A stretch of DNA of 64,000 nt, from NCBI GenBank assembly GCA_027422505.1, contig JAPQWV010000307.1:372001-436000 (forward strand), written 5' to 3'. Each line of letters starts with the position of its first letter. The stretch's first letter is position 1. The position numbers and the translations under genes are program-made. The notes under the pieces were generated by a model, which saw only the letters and a program-made list of their open reading frames with translations, did not search any database and was not told the origin of the DNA. The DNA comes from Craterostigma plantagineum. Taxonomy: Eukaryota > Streptophyta > Magnoliopsida > Lamiales > Linderniaceae. This document shows, one piece after another, positions 46,332 to 59,300 of this stretch.

Positions 46332-47136
46332 AGGGGTGGGATCGGGTTGGGTTTGTTGGGTTTTTCGGGTCGGGTACCCGACATTTGCGGGTATCAAAAT
46401 TGAAACCCGACCCCGACCCGACGAAAATCGGGTACCCGACAATCGGGTACCCGAAACCCGATGATGGGGTTCGGGTCGGGTTCGGGTTTTGCTATATTTT
46501 CTTTTTAAAAAACTTAAATTAAGGTAACTGAAATCGAACCTAGTTTCAGCCCCAAATCCTTGACAATTACATGAAATCCCAAACGGCTAAATTGACACCC
46601 AAAATCAATCACCCATGATGATTCTAACAATATTTAATGCTATAGAACCTTCGAAATCATCGTGGATTCCAAAATTGCAAGCAATAATAAAACTCAAAAT
46701 ATAAAATTAGGGTTCAACAACTGAGACGGAGTGGCCTGAGATATGGGCGGCGGCAGATGCGTGACGGCGCAGCTGAGACGATGGCGTGGCTGACGGTTGG
46801 CCTATGAGAGCGAGACGACGACGTTACCAGATTTGTGAGGTGAGGTGAGGATTGTTACGTTACGAGACTTGTGAGGCGAGGTGAGGGACGAAATTGAGGT
46901 GTGTGTGTATTCTGCTCGCATATTCCATTCATTTCATTTTCTTTTATGTTTAGTATTTTTTTAATTATAAGAGTAGATCGGGTCGGGTACTCGATCTGGT
47001 TTTTCAGGTAGCTTATTGCTACCCGAACCCGACCCGAAGTATTACATTCGGGGTTTAAACCCGATTTTACGCCCCCGATCGGGTAAAACCCGATCGGATC
47101 GGGTACTCGAAACCCGACCCCGATTGCCCACCCCTA
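46332..47136. mobile_element. Non-autonomous hAT element with GGGTCGGGTACCCGA arms
   Basis: A perfect 8-bp duplication, TTATGGGT, occurs at 46324-46331 and 47137-47144. The ends are AGGGGTGGG and CCCACCCCTA. Both arms are stacked with CGGGT/ACCCG motifs in both orientations. The interior (about 46500-46960) contains GGCGGCGGCAG and GTGAGGTGAGG strings but no ORF. Confidence 0.82.
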
Positions 47137-47144
47137 TTATGGGT

Positions 47145-47441
47145 GGTAATTTCGCGGCGATGCTTCATTTTTATTTTGTTACTATTTAATACTATTTTAT
47201 TTTATTTTCGGACATCAATAGCCGAACAGTTTTATGTTATTTGGGCCACCAATGGGCTTGACTTTTAACACAGCTAATAGAGGCCTATTGTTGGCAGCCC
47301 AAATTTATTTTACCGCAAAAAAAAGGGTAATATGTGAAATGGAAAATTGAGGGTCTGAGAAAACAAGCTCATTTTCGAGTTCGTACTCCCATCAATACAC
47401 GAAGGCCGCAGCGAATAGACCAAAGGGTGGAAGATTAAACG
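47145..47441. promoter_or_regulatory. Upstream region of ATP10 gene
   Basis: Short AT-rich sequence between the hAT element and the ATP10 start codon. No clear TATA element. The transposon lies within 310 bp of the start codon and may have brought promoter sequence. Confidence 0.3.
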
Positions 47442-49302
47442 ATGCTCAAATTGAAGAGATTCATCTTAGCAACAGCACCGAGAAATGTTGAGGCTTTTAG
47501 CATATTGACGAAACGGCATAGTAAGGATGTGTTCCCTGAGCTTCCGTCACGGTGTCCATCTCAATTGACTTCAGCTCGATTCCTTGACATTTACCAGGTT
47601 ATTGTTGTACTGATAGACGAATTGCATTGAAATTTTATTTTCCTACTCAACTACCGTGACGGAAAATGTCGTTGATTGCTCCCTTTGTGCGGTACAATGT
47701 TGTAGATGGGGAATAAGGATGCAGTTGAGAAAGAACGAGCTCGGCTGTGAGTGATTCAGTTTCCAAGTTTTCCTATACTCTAAATTGTTTGCTGGTTGAA
47801 TTCAGAAAATATATCTCGTATAGTTGAAAATGTGAGTGGGTATTCATCTGTGGGTTTTAGGACAGTAAAGATGAGATGAATAGGGGTTACTTTGCTGACA
47901 TGTCGGAGATGAAGAAACACGGAGGGAAGGTATTGTCTGTAATTCTTGTTTGGATTGTTCAATTTTTTTGTTCTGCTATGTAAGTTGATATCTTTCGTGC
48001 TTCCTCTTAAAAACTTAAAGCTTTGGGATATCAAATATGGAATGCTCAATGTGTGTGTATGCAGATTTCTACGGCGAATAAGATTCTTATACCAGCAATG
48101 GGAGCTGTGAAATTCCCTAAGTTTGAGGTTAATTACTCGGATGGTTCTAGCCTTAATCTGCCTATAATTGCTGATGTAAATGATACTAATGCATCAAAAT
48201 CAAAAATCCCAAAGCCAAAAGCGGCACTGCTTTGCTTATCATTTCGTGCAAGCTCGCAGGTGAGGTTTCATTCTCTAGTTAGCCCAACTCCACTGGATTG
48301 GCTTTATATTATGTCGAGATCGACCAGTACGACCACATATACAGTTTTCTAACTTCATTTTTTTGCAGCCTATGGTCAATTCGTGGAGTTTGCCATTCCT
48401 TCATACTTTTTCCGAGTCCAGAGATGCTCAGCTATATGAGGTCTTGCATCCTAGTTAGATAGTTATATTATATATCTTTAATTGGTTGATATAAAAAACT
48501 TAAATGTTTTCTTCTTCTGTAGTTCAATCTTTATCAAATTGCGAAGAATGCTTTCTGAATGGCACTTATCTGCTTATTTATTTCTGGCCTAGTATCAAAA
48601 TTAACAGAATCTGAGTTTTTATTATACCTCTTGAATCATCGTGGTGTAATCTGAGTTCTGAACTGTATTCCTTCACCAAGATCACCAAATTCATTGTTGA
48701 TCAGCTTTGTGTTGGTCCTTGATAATTCACTATTATCACAGAAAGAACTTTGGAAACTCGCTGGATCGATCAGTTATCTCTTAAACTCTTTTGATAAACA
48801 TTGACCAGTTAAAAAATGAAATGGATGAATCAATGCAATATGGTATAAGGTCTATTATGAAAAGGGTTACTCATATATGCCATAAAACTGTAGAATATAA
48901 TGACCATTTCCCACTTATCCTCTTATCCAGGTATCTTTCATAGATTCGTGGTTATTGACTCGTAGTCCCATAAAGAAGCTGCTTCTCAAGATTATGAGAA
49001 AATCAAAACCCGAGGAAAGCAAAGGCGTGCTGCAGAGGCAGGTTGTATATTCATTTGGCGATCACTACTACTTCAGGAAGGATCTTAAAATACTTAATCT
49101 TCTGACTGGGTATGAATCTTTGAGGTTCTGTTCAAGCTCGACATTTACGTCTTCTTAACCCATGACAAATCAATCAATCAACTGCAGATACATTTTCTTA
49201 GTCGATAAATTCGGTAGAATACGGTGGCAAGGTTCTGGGTCTGCAACAGAAGAAGAGTTGTGTTCACTTCTGTCATGTTCATCCCAATTGCTTGAAGAAT
49301 AA
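47442..49302 (+). CDS. ATP10: ATP10-type mitochondrial ATP synthase assembly factor, 7 exons
   Basis: Exons are 47442-47597, 47706-47746, 47866-47929, 48065-48259, 48369-48440, 48931-49109 and 49188-49302, totalling 274 codons including stop with consistent phases. Exon 3 must use the CAG at 47863-47865; the earlier TAG at 47859-47860 would give a premature stop. Key segments are FLDIYQ, EKERARL, DEMNRGYFADM, KILIPAMGAVKFP, FIDSWLL, GDHYYFRKDL and YIFLVDKFGRIRWQGSG near the C-terminus, which define the ATP10 family. In yeast Atp10 acts in the mitochondrial inner membrane to help incorporate subunit 6 into the Fo ring. The basic N-terminus (MLKLKRFILATAPRN) fits a mitochondrial targeting peptide. 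Confidence 0.93.
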
Positions 49303-49641
49303 ATCACAAGAAACATGCTTGTTTGGCAAATATCAATAAGTAGCTACTGAAAACAGTTTTCTGAGTCTTGTTTTAATTCGAAAAAAGGGGATGTTGTGCT
49401 CTACTTCTCTCACGAGTGCTATTCAGTTTCACGTTCTTTGTCTTATTGAAACATGCAGTGGTTTTTATGGGATGATTGGTACTACGTATATCCTTTTGAA
49501 TATCGGCGGTACCACCTTTTAGTCTGTGTTTGGGAAATATTATAACATCCAACTAATTTTTGTCAGTCATTAAACACATGCATGTTCCGAAATGGTGATT
49601 GAATCTGTAAGGTATCATATGTTTGATGCCATAAAACAATC
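49303..49641. other. 3' flank of ATP10 gene
   Basis: Contains the likely 3' UTR. No further gene before the Athila-type insertion. Confidence 0.35.
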
Positions 49642-50916
49642 TGATAAGTTAGGATTTTACGTACTTTTATTATCCATAAAAATGCATTTCCGATCGTTAC
49701 TTACCAAAAATTCCCTCTCGAATATCCTATATTTATGTTTAAATTTATTTTCGATAGATGTCCGAGGAAACGAGATCGACGAAAGGAAAATAAGGGCACT
49801 TTTGGAATGATTTGAATCTTCGGGGATCTTCTTGCAATTTTCTACTCTATTTGGGGCAGCCATGCAATATACCCGATTTTTCTATTATTTTGGGCACCAT
49901 ATCACGTGAAGAGCTAATTAAGGGAATTAAATCCTAGTTTGCCCAAGGGATTCCCATAAGAGAGGATTACATATTCAAACTTAGAGAATGAGTCAAATAT
50001 TCAAAAAGATATCCTCCAATCTTCGATTAAGTCGGCTACCCTCACACACCTATATAGAGACATGCGACTGAGAACAAAAGGAGAGGCTTTGGACAGGTGA
50101 AATAAAAAGCAGCGGAGAGCAGAGAGCTATCGAGGCTGAGAATAAGAGACGAACGGCGGCGAAGAAAGAGACGACGCGAACACCGTAACGAGGGGAATTT
50201 CTTACCTTTTAATATTTCGATTTCGACAATGTTTTCTTTGGATTTATTGTCGTTTTCGTATAATATGCTAGCGTAATTTCTTTTGTGATTGAGGCCGTGT
50301 GAGGCCGAATTATGACTACGTATTAATGCTATTATTATTTTATTTAATCATATGATTTGAGTTACGTATTCTTTGTTTGTGCTTGAATGCGTACGCGTGA
50401 TTGGCCTCCATGCGTATTATTATTGATTGGTTTATGAGACGGACTCCTTAGGCGCCGAAAGCGTCTAAACTCGGGGAATTTCACGAAGATTAAATGCACG
50501 TGTAGGAACTACAGTCATATAGACATATAGTTGATTGGTTCTCTATTTACGTAGGGTTGCTAGTTACGTGAATAACGGGTAGCACATATATAAGGAAATT
50601 CCACCTTGACTTGATTCATGTTGATTAGATAGATGATATTGCATGAAGACGTAGGAATATTTCGTGCCGAGCATGTGTCTTAATCACGTTCGTCGTTAAC
50701 TGCTCTATCCTCACCTATTTTATTTACGTTTATTTTATTATTTGTGTTTTATCTCTTTTATCAAATCGTCAAAACTATAAAAATTCCGTTAGTTTAAATT
50801 AGAATTAGAAATATTTTCTTAGAATTAATCGAGCTGTCTTCGTGGATCGATACTCGGACTTCGTCCGTTTTACTACTTGCACGACCTAGTACACTTGCTA
50901 GTATTTGAGCGTGTCA
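49642..50916 (+). repeat. 5' LTR of Athila-type element
   Basis: TG...CA LTR with a deletion of about 88 bp near 50445 relative to the 3' copy. About 20 single-base differences were seen by eye. Confidence 0.9.
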
Positions 50917-50921
50917 AGTTT

Positions 50922-50940
50922 TTGGCGTCGTTGCCGGGGA
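50922..50940 (+). other. Primer binding site of Athila-type element
   Basis: TTGGCGTCGTTGCCGGGGA differs by one base from the usual Athila primer site (TGGCGCCGTTGCCGGGGA), which matches tRNA-Asp. Confidence 0.8.
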
Positions 50941-51074
50941 CAGCGGTATATTAATTCTAGGTGTTATTCTATGTTTTAGTTTAGACCTCTTATTTATTTA
51001 TATATATTATTTTATTATTACTTTTTTTTACGTTGATACTCTCACTTTCTCGTTTGCGTTTTGTAGGATAAGGG

Positions 51075-52147
51075 ATGCAGCGATACTCGCAATATCCCGA
51101 GACCTATGCGACATGCGATGATCTGGAGTGCGATTTTTGCGGATGCCAACATCTCACTAGTAAATGCAAGTACAATCGTTACGAGTCTCCACAATCTTGG
51201 TATGATGGGCGAGGAGAGGATGGCTACTCAAACACTGGCGATTATTCACATACTCCCTCGTATGACTACTGTACTCCACCTCAAAAAGAAAAAGCCGCTT
51301 GGGAGACGCTCGAAAAGATGGCAGGGTCATATGAGCAACCATTAATTCAAGAACATGCCCAACAACAGATTGATCTGCCCCAAAAAGAAAAAGCCGCTTG
51401 GAGATAGCGCTGGAGAAGATGGCAGTGATACAAGGACAGTAGTCGTACATCTACGAGTTTTCAGAGTCTGAAAGCGGAGTTGGAGAATCTGACGGTTCAA
51501 TTTGAAAAGCTCAAAAATGCAATGTCTGAACGCGAACAAGAAGTACTCTCGAACCACGTAGAGTCAAACTGAAGAGCATATAGAAATCATTCCATTGAAT
51601 TGTGAAATAACTCAAGAAGCGGTGTTGGAACCAAGTGAAGCTAACAATGAGATCGAGTTAGAAAAAATCGATCAACCCACAGAGGTTACTGTAGATTTCG
51701 TTCCAGCAGAACCGAGTCATATGTTTTCCATGGAGTTGGAGGATCGCCAAGAAACTGGTGAGGATGAAATCGAGAATTTTGCAATATATGATGTCGTGGA
51801 AATAGAAAGATGGAGCCTGAGACTTTCGATCCGATTCTACACTTGGTTATGAAGTCAACATATCATTCAAATAGCATATTCACGGAAGAATTCATTAAGG
51901 CATCGATGATCGTTGATTTCACCATTATTTGGGAACCGGAAGTCGACCCATGGAGAGAGTTTAAAGATTGCGATCACGCAAAGTTGTACCATTCTGAGAT
52001 CAAACTTCTCTCCAAAAAGATGAAATCAAGGTGTTCAGTACTTCTACTGAACATGCAGAGTCGTGGACCTTCAACACGAACGAGAGTCGAGCTAACGACT
52101 ATAAAAAGAGCGCTTCTTGGGAGGCAACCCAAGGCTAACGATGCATA

Positions 52148-52187
<40 letters not shown>

Positions 52188-52211
52188 TTTCGTCCTATTT
52201 CATTTTTCTAA
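51075..52211 (+). pseudogene. Gag-like remnant of Athila-type element
   Basis: Frames at 51075-51407, 51595-51852 and 51810-52211 contain pieces of an Athila-type gag: CDFCGCQHLTSKCKY (a knuckle-like motif) and a twice-repeated PQKEKAAWE...LEKMA, then acidic sequence and MEPETFDPILHLVMKSTYHS, ending near TIKRALLGRQPKAN. Stops and frameshifts separate them. Whether a short gag is still made is unclear. Confidence 0.6.
52149..52190. repeat. (ATT)n microsatellite
   Basis: About 13 ATT/TAT units lie just after the GGGAGGCAACCCAAGG landmark. Confidence 0.9.
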
Positions 52212-53821
52212 TAAAAATGCGTTATCACGGTGCCGCCTAGTCACGTTTTCTCGCAGGCTCATAACCAGTTTGGGGGTTGCCCGTTCGTGATGGTTGCTTG
52301 GTTACTGCGAATCAACAAGTCTTCTACATCGACGTAAAATTCAGGCAGTGTCACTTCTACTCTTTCTTTGCTTTTAATTTACACATTGAGGACAATGTGC
52401 TATTTAGTTTGGGGGTGGGATTGTGACACATGCTAGATTTAATATGCTTACATATTTTGGTATCAATGCGTTTCGATCTTTTTAGTGGGTATAACTGATG
52501 AAAGTTGCGATTTGAACGTCATCTGTGAAATCTCCTGTCTATGATGAAATTTTTTAAATTTTATCATGTCGCGATATGATTCGATGAGTTGAGTGTGATA
52601 GTCTTACACGTTGCAATGCTGTGATATTAGCATGATTATTCGGCTATATTGACTGCTTTAGGAGAGTATTGCGTATCATGAAGCACAAATCCAGCTATAT
52701 ATGTGAGGTTTTGAGCCTTCAGAGATTAATTCAGAGCAACTCATTATGCTTGGTGTTTATTCTTGTGTGACACGCATGGACTGAATATTTTCGAACTTGC
52801 TCTGTTATGCATGTCAATGGTTACTATGTAGATTTTTATGTGCGAAAATGAGAAGGACACTAGGATTGAGTCATTGGCCTAGATATTTTTCTGCCTTACG
52901 TATTTACCACTTAGTGAGTCTCTTTGAGCCTTATTTGACTTATTTGTTGATTTGGAGCCCAGATATTTAGCCTTTGCCTCAAATTTAGCCTATACGACCC
53001 TGTTTCAATGTGTTAGTTCATCGATATCGTGAAAAGTGGCTTGTTGGTTGAGAAGGAGCTAATCGTCGATGCATGTTAGTTATGAACTCGTCCTATGATT
53101 TGAATCTCTCGTCGTAATATTGCAGCGGACTAGAAAACTCTCCCCCTTTTGATAAGGCGTACAAAGAAAAAAATATAGGAGGGACTGGTTCGGAAAAAAA
53201 AAAAGAAAAAGAAAAAAAATAAAATAAATAAAAAAAGAAGAGCGGGCGAGAAGAGATAGAAAATGAAAAAGGACGAGTCGGATGAAAAATAGACACGGCG
53301 TTAGAAGAGCGAAATAAGTGATTAGAAGAGCGATTCGATGATTGACACGTTTGACACTTTAGCTCACTTTCCCATATGACGCACCTTTCAAAACTCGAGC
53401 CCCATTACAACCCTTGATGAAAGACCCTTTGACTCGTGCATGACTTCTACTATATGACTATGATGTGATATATTTGCAAGCCTTGAGTAATATCTTTTCA
53501 TGTCGTGCATTGAGCGTTTTTATACAGATCCCTTTGAAAACACCTCGAGTGACTTGAGCGATCCTTGTGAGAGTTGTGGATTGATGCGTGATATAATTCT
53601 AGAAATGTCTTTTATGCTATGATAAGATTGCGAAATATTACCTCATGTCTCGTGTTTTGACTAGATCGCTCATTAGTTGATGATTATCTCGACTTTATAC
53701 GCTTTTAATTTTCTGAGATGAAACAGGAGAATTTCAATGACTGATGTTCTATAATCCTAACTTGATTTAGTTTTATTCCGCTTTTATGATCGAGGACGAT
53801 CGAAGCTAGTTTGGGGGTTGT

Positions 53822-55184
53822 TGATAAGTTAGGATTTTACGTAATTTTATTATCCATAAAAATGCATTTCCAATCGTTATTTACCAAAAATTCCCTCTCG
53901 AATATCCTATATTTATGTTTAAATTTATCTTCGATAGATGTCCGAGGAAACGAGATCGCCGAAAGGAAAATAAGGGCACTTTTGGAATGATTTGAATCTT
54001 CGGGGATCTTCTTGCAATTTTCTACTCTATTTGGGGCAGCCCTGCAATATACCCAATTTTTCTATTATTTTGGGCACCATATCACGTGAAGAGCTAATTA
54101 AGGGAATTAGATCCTAGTTTGCCCAAGGGATTCGCATAAGAGAGGATTAAATATTCAAACTTAGAGAATGAGTCAAATATTCAAAAAGATATCCTCCAAT
54201 CTTCGATTAAGTCGGCTACCCTCACACACCTATATAGAGACATGCGACTGAGAACAAAAGGAGAGGCTTTGGACAGCTGAAATAAAAAGCAGCGAAGAGC
54301 AGAGAGCTATCGAGGCTGAGAATAAGAGACGAACGGCGGCGAAGAAAGAGACGACGCGAACACCGTAACGAGGGGAATTTCTTACCTTTTAATATTTCGA
54401 TTTTGACAATGTTTTCTTTGGATTTATTGTCGTTTTCGTATAATATGCTAGCGTAATTTCTTTTGTGATTGAGGCCGTGTGAGGCCGAATTATGACTACG
54501 TATTAATGCTATTATTATTTTATTTAATCATATGATTTGAGTTACGTATTCTTTGTTTGTGCTTCAATGCGTACGTGTGATTGGCCTCCATGCGTATTAT
54601 TATTGATTGGTTTATGAGACGGACTAAGTGATTAGACCGATTAGAACGAAACATTGAATACCACTACGTAAAACCGACCAGAGATGGAATTCGGTTTCGT
54701 ATGTGTGGTTTCTGAGACCTTAGGCGCCGAAAGCGTCTAAACTCGGGGAATTTCACGAAGATTAAATGCACCTGTAGGAACTACAGTCATATGGACATAT
54801 AGTTGATTGGTTCTCTATTTACGTAGGGTTGCTAGTTACGTGAATAATGGGTAGCACATATAAGGAAATTCCACCTTGACTTGATTCATGTTGATTAGAT
54901 AGATGATATTGCATGAAGACGTAGGAATATTTCGTGCCGAGCATGTGTCTTAATCACGTTCGTCGTTAACTGCTCTATCCTCACCTATTTTATTTACGTT
55001 TATTTTATTATTTGTGTTTTATCTCTTTTATCAAATCGTCAAAACTATAAAAATTCCGTTAGTTTAAATTAGAATTAGGAATATTTTCTTAGAATTAATC
55101 GAGCTGTCTTCGTGGATCGATAATCGGACTTCGTCCGTTTTACTACTTGCACGACCTAGTATACTTGCTAATTTGAGCGTGTCA
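53822..55184 (+). repeat. 3' LTR of Athila-type element
   Basis: The longer LTR copy. It keeps the segment at 54627-54718 that is missing from the 5' copy. Confidence 0.9.
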
Positions 55185-55264
55185 CAATCTTCACTTGTAT
55201 GTTAGCAAACTCGGTTTGCATTTGACAATTCCCACATCTATCTGTCGATTTATGGCTTCGAGTA

Positions 55265-55767
55265 CAGTAGAAACTCTATAAATTAATACAGTTGGGGCCA
55301 GTCAAATTTATTAATTAAAAGAGTTATTAATTAATCTATAAATTAATAATCATTAATTTATCGATAAATTAATATTTTATTAATTTATAGTGTATATAAC
55401 TTTCAAATTACCCAAACATCAAATACAAGGGGAATTTTTTGTTGACCTATAAGAAAGCAACCAGGAATTCTTACAATGATAAGGACAATTAGAGACAATA
55501 TGCCAGGGGAAATTTATTTCAACAAAACACAAATGACAATTGATTCATTTTTCAAGTAATCTTTGTTCATGTAATATGAGAATGTTTTTACATATAAATT
55601 ATTAATTTATAATTATACGGGACCTATAGAAATTATCAAAAGTCTATTATCTTATAATTTTAGAGAATTATTAATTTAGTACGTTATCCCCGAGTCGGGA
55701 CCGATCGGAAATATTATATTAAAGAGTTTATTAAATTATCGAGTGTTAATTTATAGAGTTTCTACTG
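55265..55767. mobile_element. Emigrant-like (pogo/Tc1-mariner) MITE
   Basis: The ends are CAGTAGAAACTCTATAAATT on the left and the complement AATTTATAGAGTTTCTACTG on the right, flanked by TA at 55263-55264 and 55768-55769. The interior is AT-rich and non-coding. These termini closely resemble the Emigrant/Lemi family of plant MITEs. Confidence 0.85.
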
Positions 55768-55769
55768 TA

Positions 55770-56321
55770 CTTTCATGTTGAAGGATTGTTGCCGAGAAAC
55801 AAATGTACGTACTTCACTAGAGAAAATCAGAAGATGATAAAAGAAGAAAGCAAGATGAATGAAAACTAAAGTACAGAGATGTATGTGTCAACAAGACTTA
55901 AGCTGAAGTAAGCTCGATGGCCACATTCGAAGCTCTCCACAGTCATGCAAATCTAGTCTTCCGAGCACATTCTATTACCTGTTAAGTCGCATGCATATCT
56001 AATCTTCCGAGTATATTCTATTACCTGTTAATATCTCAACATACACATATATACATACAACAAAACCAAAGAGAACTATTCATTATCAGCCCTGAAAAAA
56101 AAAACCAGTCATCCACCAAATCCATAGGTTCAATAAAACCAAAAGCAGTCAAAAGTCAGTCGGCCGATAAAGAGAAAGCCATAACAAAACCAAAATCCCA
56201 GGAACAAGAGAAAAAAACCAAATACTGTCCACAAACAAACTTTCAGTCCACAAAGATGCCACGAAACCATAGCAGCAGCACAAAATCATCAAAACATGTT
56301 TCTCCTGCGCCCCAATCACAG
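55770..56321. other. 3' flank of the Argonaute gene
   Basis: AT-rich sequence with probable 3' UTR of the minus-strand Argonaute gene. A string TCTTCCGAG...ACATTCTATTACCTGTTAA is duplicated near 55957 and 56004. No ORF of note. Confidence 0.4.
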
Positions 56322-59300
56322 TCAGCAGTAAAACATAACTTCTTTAACGTTCTCCTTAAGGGCGGGCAGAGGTCTAAAGCCAGCGTTTCCCCTTCGGCCC
56401 ACAGCAGCTCCTTCCCCAGCGCTCGACTCCCCGTCAGAGGCATCGAGCCCCTCGAGATAGGCCCGAGCACGGAATGCAGCAAGGTGAGCATAGTAAGCCG
56501 GCGGAACTGTCCCAATTTATTTTATTTTTTTTTAACAAAAAAAAAAACACCAAAGTTAGGTAGTTAATCCCCGCATGAAAGATAACACAATCATGTCATA
56601 AATAAATACAAAGCAACCGACCTATGGAGACAGAGCGAGTGCACCTAGCAAAACTGCCAAAGAACAATAGCAGCAGATTATTTATTTTGTCATAATATAA
56701 GTTAGCACAAAAAAGAGCCATATGTGTCTGCTCGAAACTAACTATAACACTCACGTGTAGCACAGGTTGTTAGTGAGAGTTTGCATGCCATCGGCGGTGA
56801 ACCCATTCTCGTCGAACAGCACGTGATAATGCGCCGGCCGACTTGTTCCCTGGTTTTATTTTAGGACAAGAAACAAACGCATCCCACAATTTATTATTTC
56901 AGTTCAATCCCTATCCTAATTTATTAATAATATCAATGTTTTAGTTACCTGTATGCCGGCATGGCTACACAGGTAAAAGTCGAATTCAGTAGGGTGGCAT
57001 ATCTTGGTGTCCACCACCGTGCCTACACGCAGAAAGCAAAAGAGCTCAGAATAAAATTCCCAAAAAAAAAATCACAGCAAAAGAAGTATGTATTGTTACC
57101 AGGCAAAATGTTGCCGCTCCTGTCAGTTTCGTTGCGCTTTACGGGAAAAAGGCGCGTGTGATGTCTCTTCTGCACAACAACGAATGTGACCCTCGGAAGA
57201 TACCCTTCCTCGAGCGAAAGGCACGCCTGAAGGAAGGAACGAAGATCAACATAATACTCTTATACTTTAAGCCCAAAACAGAATACAAAAAAAAAAAAAT
57301 GAAATAAATAATCGAAGAAAATAGGTGAGCTGGTGTACCTTTCTTATGGCATCCATCTCATAGAGGAGCACCTGACTAAACTGACCTTCGCTGACGCCAT
57401 CCCTGACATAAGATATGGTTCGATCAGCCAAAGTATTAACGTTGAACGAAACAGAGAGTTTGTCTGAAGTCAAACCTGTAGAAGATGATCCGTGATGGCT
57501 TTGTACGTGTGGCTTTATAGAAAGCCGTGAGGTGATCCCTGAGACCAGGCAATGAAAATGAGAAGTACGACGTTGAAAGTACATAAATCAACATGACAAA
57601 AAAAGAAGTAAAATTTTGAAAACCATGCACAACCTTATCATCCCCGAATGGACCGTTCCCCTTTTGGGGTCCTCATTAACACGGTATAGATCCTGAATGA
57701 TCTCTTCTCTGTGCGCCTGCGCGGATACAAGCGCCCTGAATTTTGTGACATCGGGCCAGTCCATTGATGCCACCACCTTCAGAATAAGAACATAAAACGT
57801 TTCAATTCAAATATCGAAGCTAAGAAAAGAAAAAAGAAATTGCAAGTGATTCATCTTAGCACATACCGCTGCAATGGAGGGGCTAGAATCCTCGCCAGGA
57901 GAGGGATGAGTGACATCGGCACCAATGATGATTGTGGGAACATCAGTCAGCAGATGGATCTTCCTATTGTGGGCCAATTCAAGGACAGTGTTTTTGCCGC
58001 CAGCCTTAAGTAAAACAAATAGTAATCATTAAGACAGCATCAAAAGAATTAGGACATGTTCATGTTCAAAGGAAAACAAAGCCTAGTGGGAGGTGAACAA
58101 CGAACCTTGACGTTCATCTTCATGGAGACATTCTCCATGTATTGTTTGCTTAACTTGCTGGCCTGTCTAGGCTGACAGCATTGAGAAACGATGCCCAGCT
58201 CCGTTTCGCAAACTCTCTTTATTAGCCCTGAATGAACAGAAAAAAAAAAATCCATCTTTAAGAACGTGAAAATGGAATATATATGTTCTCGACATATAAA
58301 AAAGGTGGCGGCTGTTTACCATAGGATCCCTTAACATCAGGAAGAATGACGATGAGCAGCTGCAATTGGCCCGCAGCCTTCGTCGAAGCAGTGTGGAGCT
58401 CAAACAGTGCCCTCTCAATGTTCGCAGGGTTCGCCGATCGGAAAGGAATGGCTGGCTTTGGGTTAAACGCCTTCCCGAAAACAAAATAGATAACATAAGA
58501 GAAAAGATAGAAGTGCAATAGTAAGTAAACATTAACAATTACCATTCCCTTGCTGGTGCACATGTCAATTAGCTCCTTACAAAACCTATCAACAATCGAT
58601 TGGTTCATCCTCGAAAAGTTTATGCACGTCCAACTGCCGACCCTGGCACCCACCACCATTCTCTGACAAGGAAAAGCAAAATAGAAGGTAATGAGGGAAT
58701 ACCTTTCATGCATTGATGTATTACTTATTCGTAGGATAGTGTGTGCTTATTACAAAGCCTAGATTTAGAGACTTTACCTTGTCAATAAGATTCCATTGGC
58801 CTACTGCAGGCTGCACCATTGATTCCTTGCCTGACTCGTGATACATCAACTGAAAAATGGAAGTCATGTTTGGCAGAGGTCAATATGGCATTCATTCATA
58901 TGGAGCAAACATTGATTAAACAAAGGTCGATATGGTATGTAAAACTACCATTGGAGGTGGTAGAACCCTAGCTTCAATGGTGGTGCACTCGGGCTTCACC
59001 TGAAGCCCAAATTCCGCTGCTAGAGCATCACCATTGTAGTTGTTCTGAAGCAACATCTGCGAATAAGAAGGAAGTATCAAAGCCCACGTCATGCAAATAA
59101 TAATATGATCTAACAAAGAAAAGAGCATAAATAATTACATACCCTCTTAATGCTTGCCTCTCTGTCGTGGGGACGCTGACATGTGGCTTTCAAAAGCGCC
59201 GTCACCTGCTTTTCGTTTAGCTTACGCGTGTATCGCTGCCCTTGGACAATTCGGCATACCTGCGAAGATCAACGTAGCACGTTTGGTCATCGATTATGAA

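Larger units (their letters stand above)
49642..55184 (+). mobile_element. Non-autonomous Athila-lineage LTR retrotransposon
   Basis: The LTRs are 49642-50916 (1,275 bp) and 53822-55184 (1,363 bp), each TGATAAGTTAGG...GAGCGTGTCA, with a perfect 5-bp duplication CAATC at 49637-49641 and 55185-55189. The left LTR lacks about 88 bp present at 54627-54718 of the right. The primer-binding site TGGCGTCGTTGCCGGGGA follows the left LTR. CTTGGGAGGCAACCCAAG (52116-52133) and TTGAGGACAATGTGCTATTT with TTTGGGGGTGGG (52385-52423) are Athila-type landmarks. TTTGGGGGTTG precedes the right LTR. The 2.9-kb interior has no RT, RNase H or integrase. Confidence 0.88.

Noticed and set aside
53093..53296. Minus-strand Phe/Ser-rich frame in the Athila-type element
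   Set aside because: It is produced by a purine-rich GAAAAAGAAAA tract in the 3' untranslated part of the element.
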